Part shown: piece after piece, positions 7,107 to 7,149 of the stretch
Layout of the letters: every line of letters begins with the position of its first letter
How positions within the stretch are numbered: position 1 is the first letter of the stretch
Assembly: GCA_031278135.1 (NCBI GenBank)
Contig: JAITKY010000080.1
Coordinates: 1 to 7,149 of the forward strand
Direction: 5' to 3'
Length of the DNA: 7,149 bases
Source of the DNA: Prevotellaceae bacterium
Lineage (GTDB): Bacteria > Bacteroidota > Bacteroidia > Bacteroidales > UBA932
Notes under the pieces: model-generated
Database searches by the model: none
What the model was told of the DNA's origin: nothing
Seen by the model: only the letters and a program-made list of their open reading frames with translations
Position numbers and translations under genes: made by a program

Positions 7107-7114
7107 TACTTTTG
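7107..7114 (+). promoter_or_regulatory. -7 element of a rightward promoter at the window end
   Basis: TACTTTTG fits TAnnTTTG, preceded by a T run and followed by CAG, 25 bases before an ATG at 7139. The layout copies that seen before mtgA and lpdA. A T-rich stretch about 20 nt upstream (7082-7086) could serve as the -33 element, but it lacks the G. Confidence 0.6.
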
Positions 7115-7138
7115 CAGTTGATTTAATAAAAAACGATT

Positions 7139-7149
7139 ATGGATATTAA
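7139..7149 (+). CDS. Start of a rightward gene, truncated by the window end
   Basis: ATG at 7139 followed by GAT, ATT and an incomplete AAn codon: residues M-D-I and then K or N. The call rests on the promoter element at 7107-7114 and a normal leader length of about 20 nt, preceded by an A-rich stretch as is common before Bacteroidota starts. The product cannot be identified from three codons. Confidence 0.45.

Noticed and set aside
7058..7126. 22-residue hydrophobic small ORF (METIRLLIFFTRMSFFVLLQ...) with a purine-rich stretch before its ATG
   Set aside because: It overlaps the promoter of the next gene, and its hydrophobicity follows from the T-rich promoter sequence. Without conservation evidence it is most likely chance.

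Overview
This window looks like a piece of a Bacteroidota (probably Bacteroidales-like) chromosome. Three signs support this. Promoters follow the phylum's -7 pattern TAnnTTTG (five good copies: minus at 145-152, 3198-3205 and 3966-3973; plus at 4037-4044 and 7107-7114). Starts generally lack a strong Shine-Dalgarno. Lysine/diaminopimelate synthesis uses the dapL aminotransferase route. The 32-base C run at position 1 and the gene cut at 7149 suggest a metagenome or draft contig shown end to end. Genus and habitat cannot be read from the sequence.

Layout. Positions 1-152 hold a poly-C run and, on the minus strand, the start of an unidentified gene (ATG at 99) behind a clear promoter. Positions 153-404 are AT-rich intergenic DNA with no gene I can support. 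From 3176 down to 405 runs a leftward, tightly packed group: lpdA (dihydrolipoyl dehydrogenase), a 122-residue two-helix membrane protein of unknown function, and rlmN (23S rRNA/tRNA adenine-C2 methyltransferase). Gaps are 10 and 2 nt, with one promoter before lpdA. Next comes mtgA (monofunctional peptidoglycan glycosyltransferase), also leftward, with its own promoter. Divergent from mtgA, with promoters about 63 bp apart, is the rightward pair dapF and dapL. These are consecutive enzymes of the diaminopimelate pathway, closed by a hairpin at 6165-6194.

The genes fit together around cell-wall precursors. DapL makes LL-diaminopimelate and DapF epimerises it to the meso form used for lysine and for the peptidoglycan peptide. 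MtgA polymerises the glycan strands. lpdA and rlmN are housekeeping genes without an obvious pathway link to the rest.

From about 6200 the DNA becomes visibly more AT-rich and no ORF is intact. On the minus strand I can read a decayed membrane/PH-like gene: a DUF3784-like N-terminal part (6557-6791) followed by a bacterial PH-like part (6250-6556). They are split by what look like single-base homopolymer indels. Positions 6792-7106 hold no supportable gene. The window ends with a promoter and the first four codons of a rightward gene (ATG at 7139).
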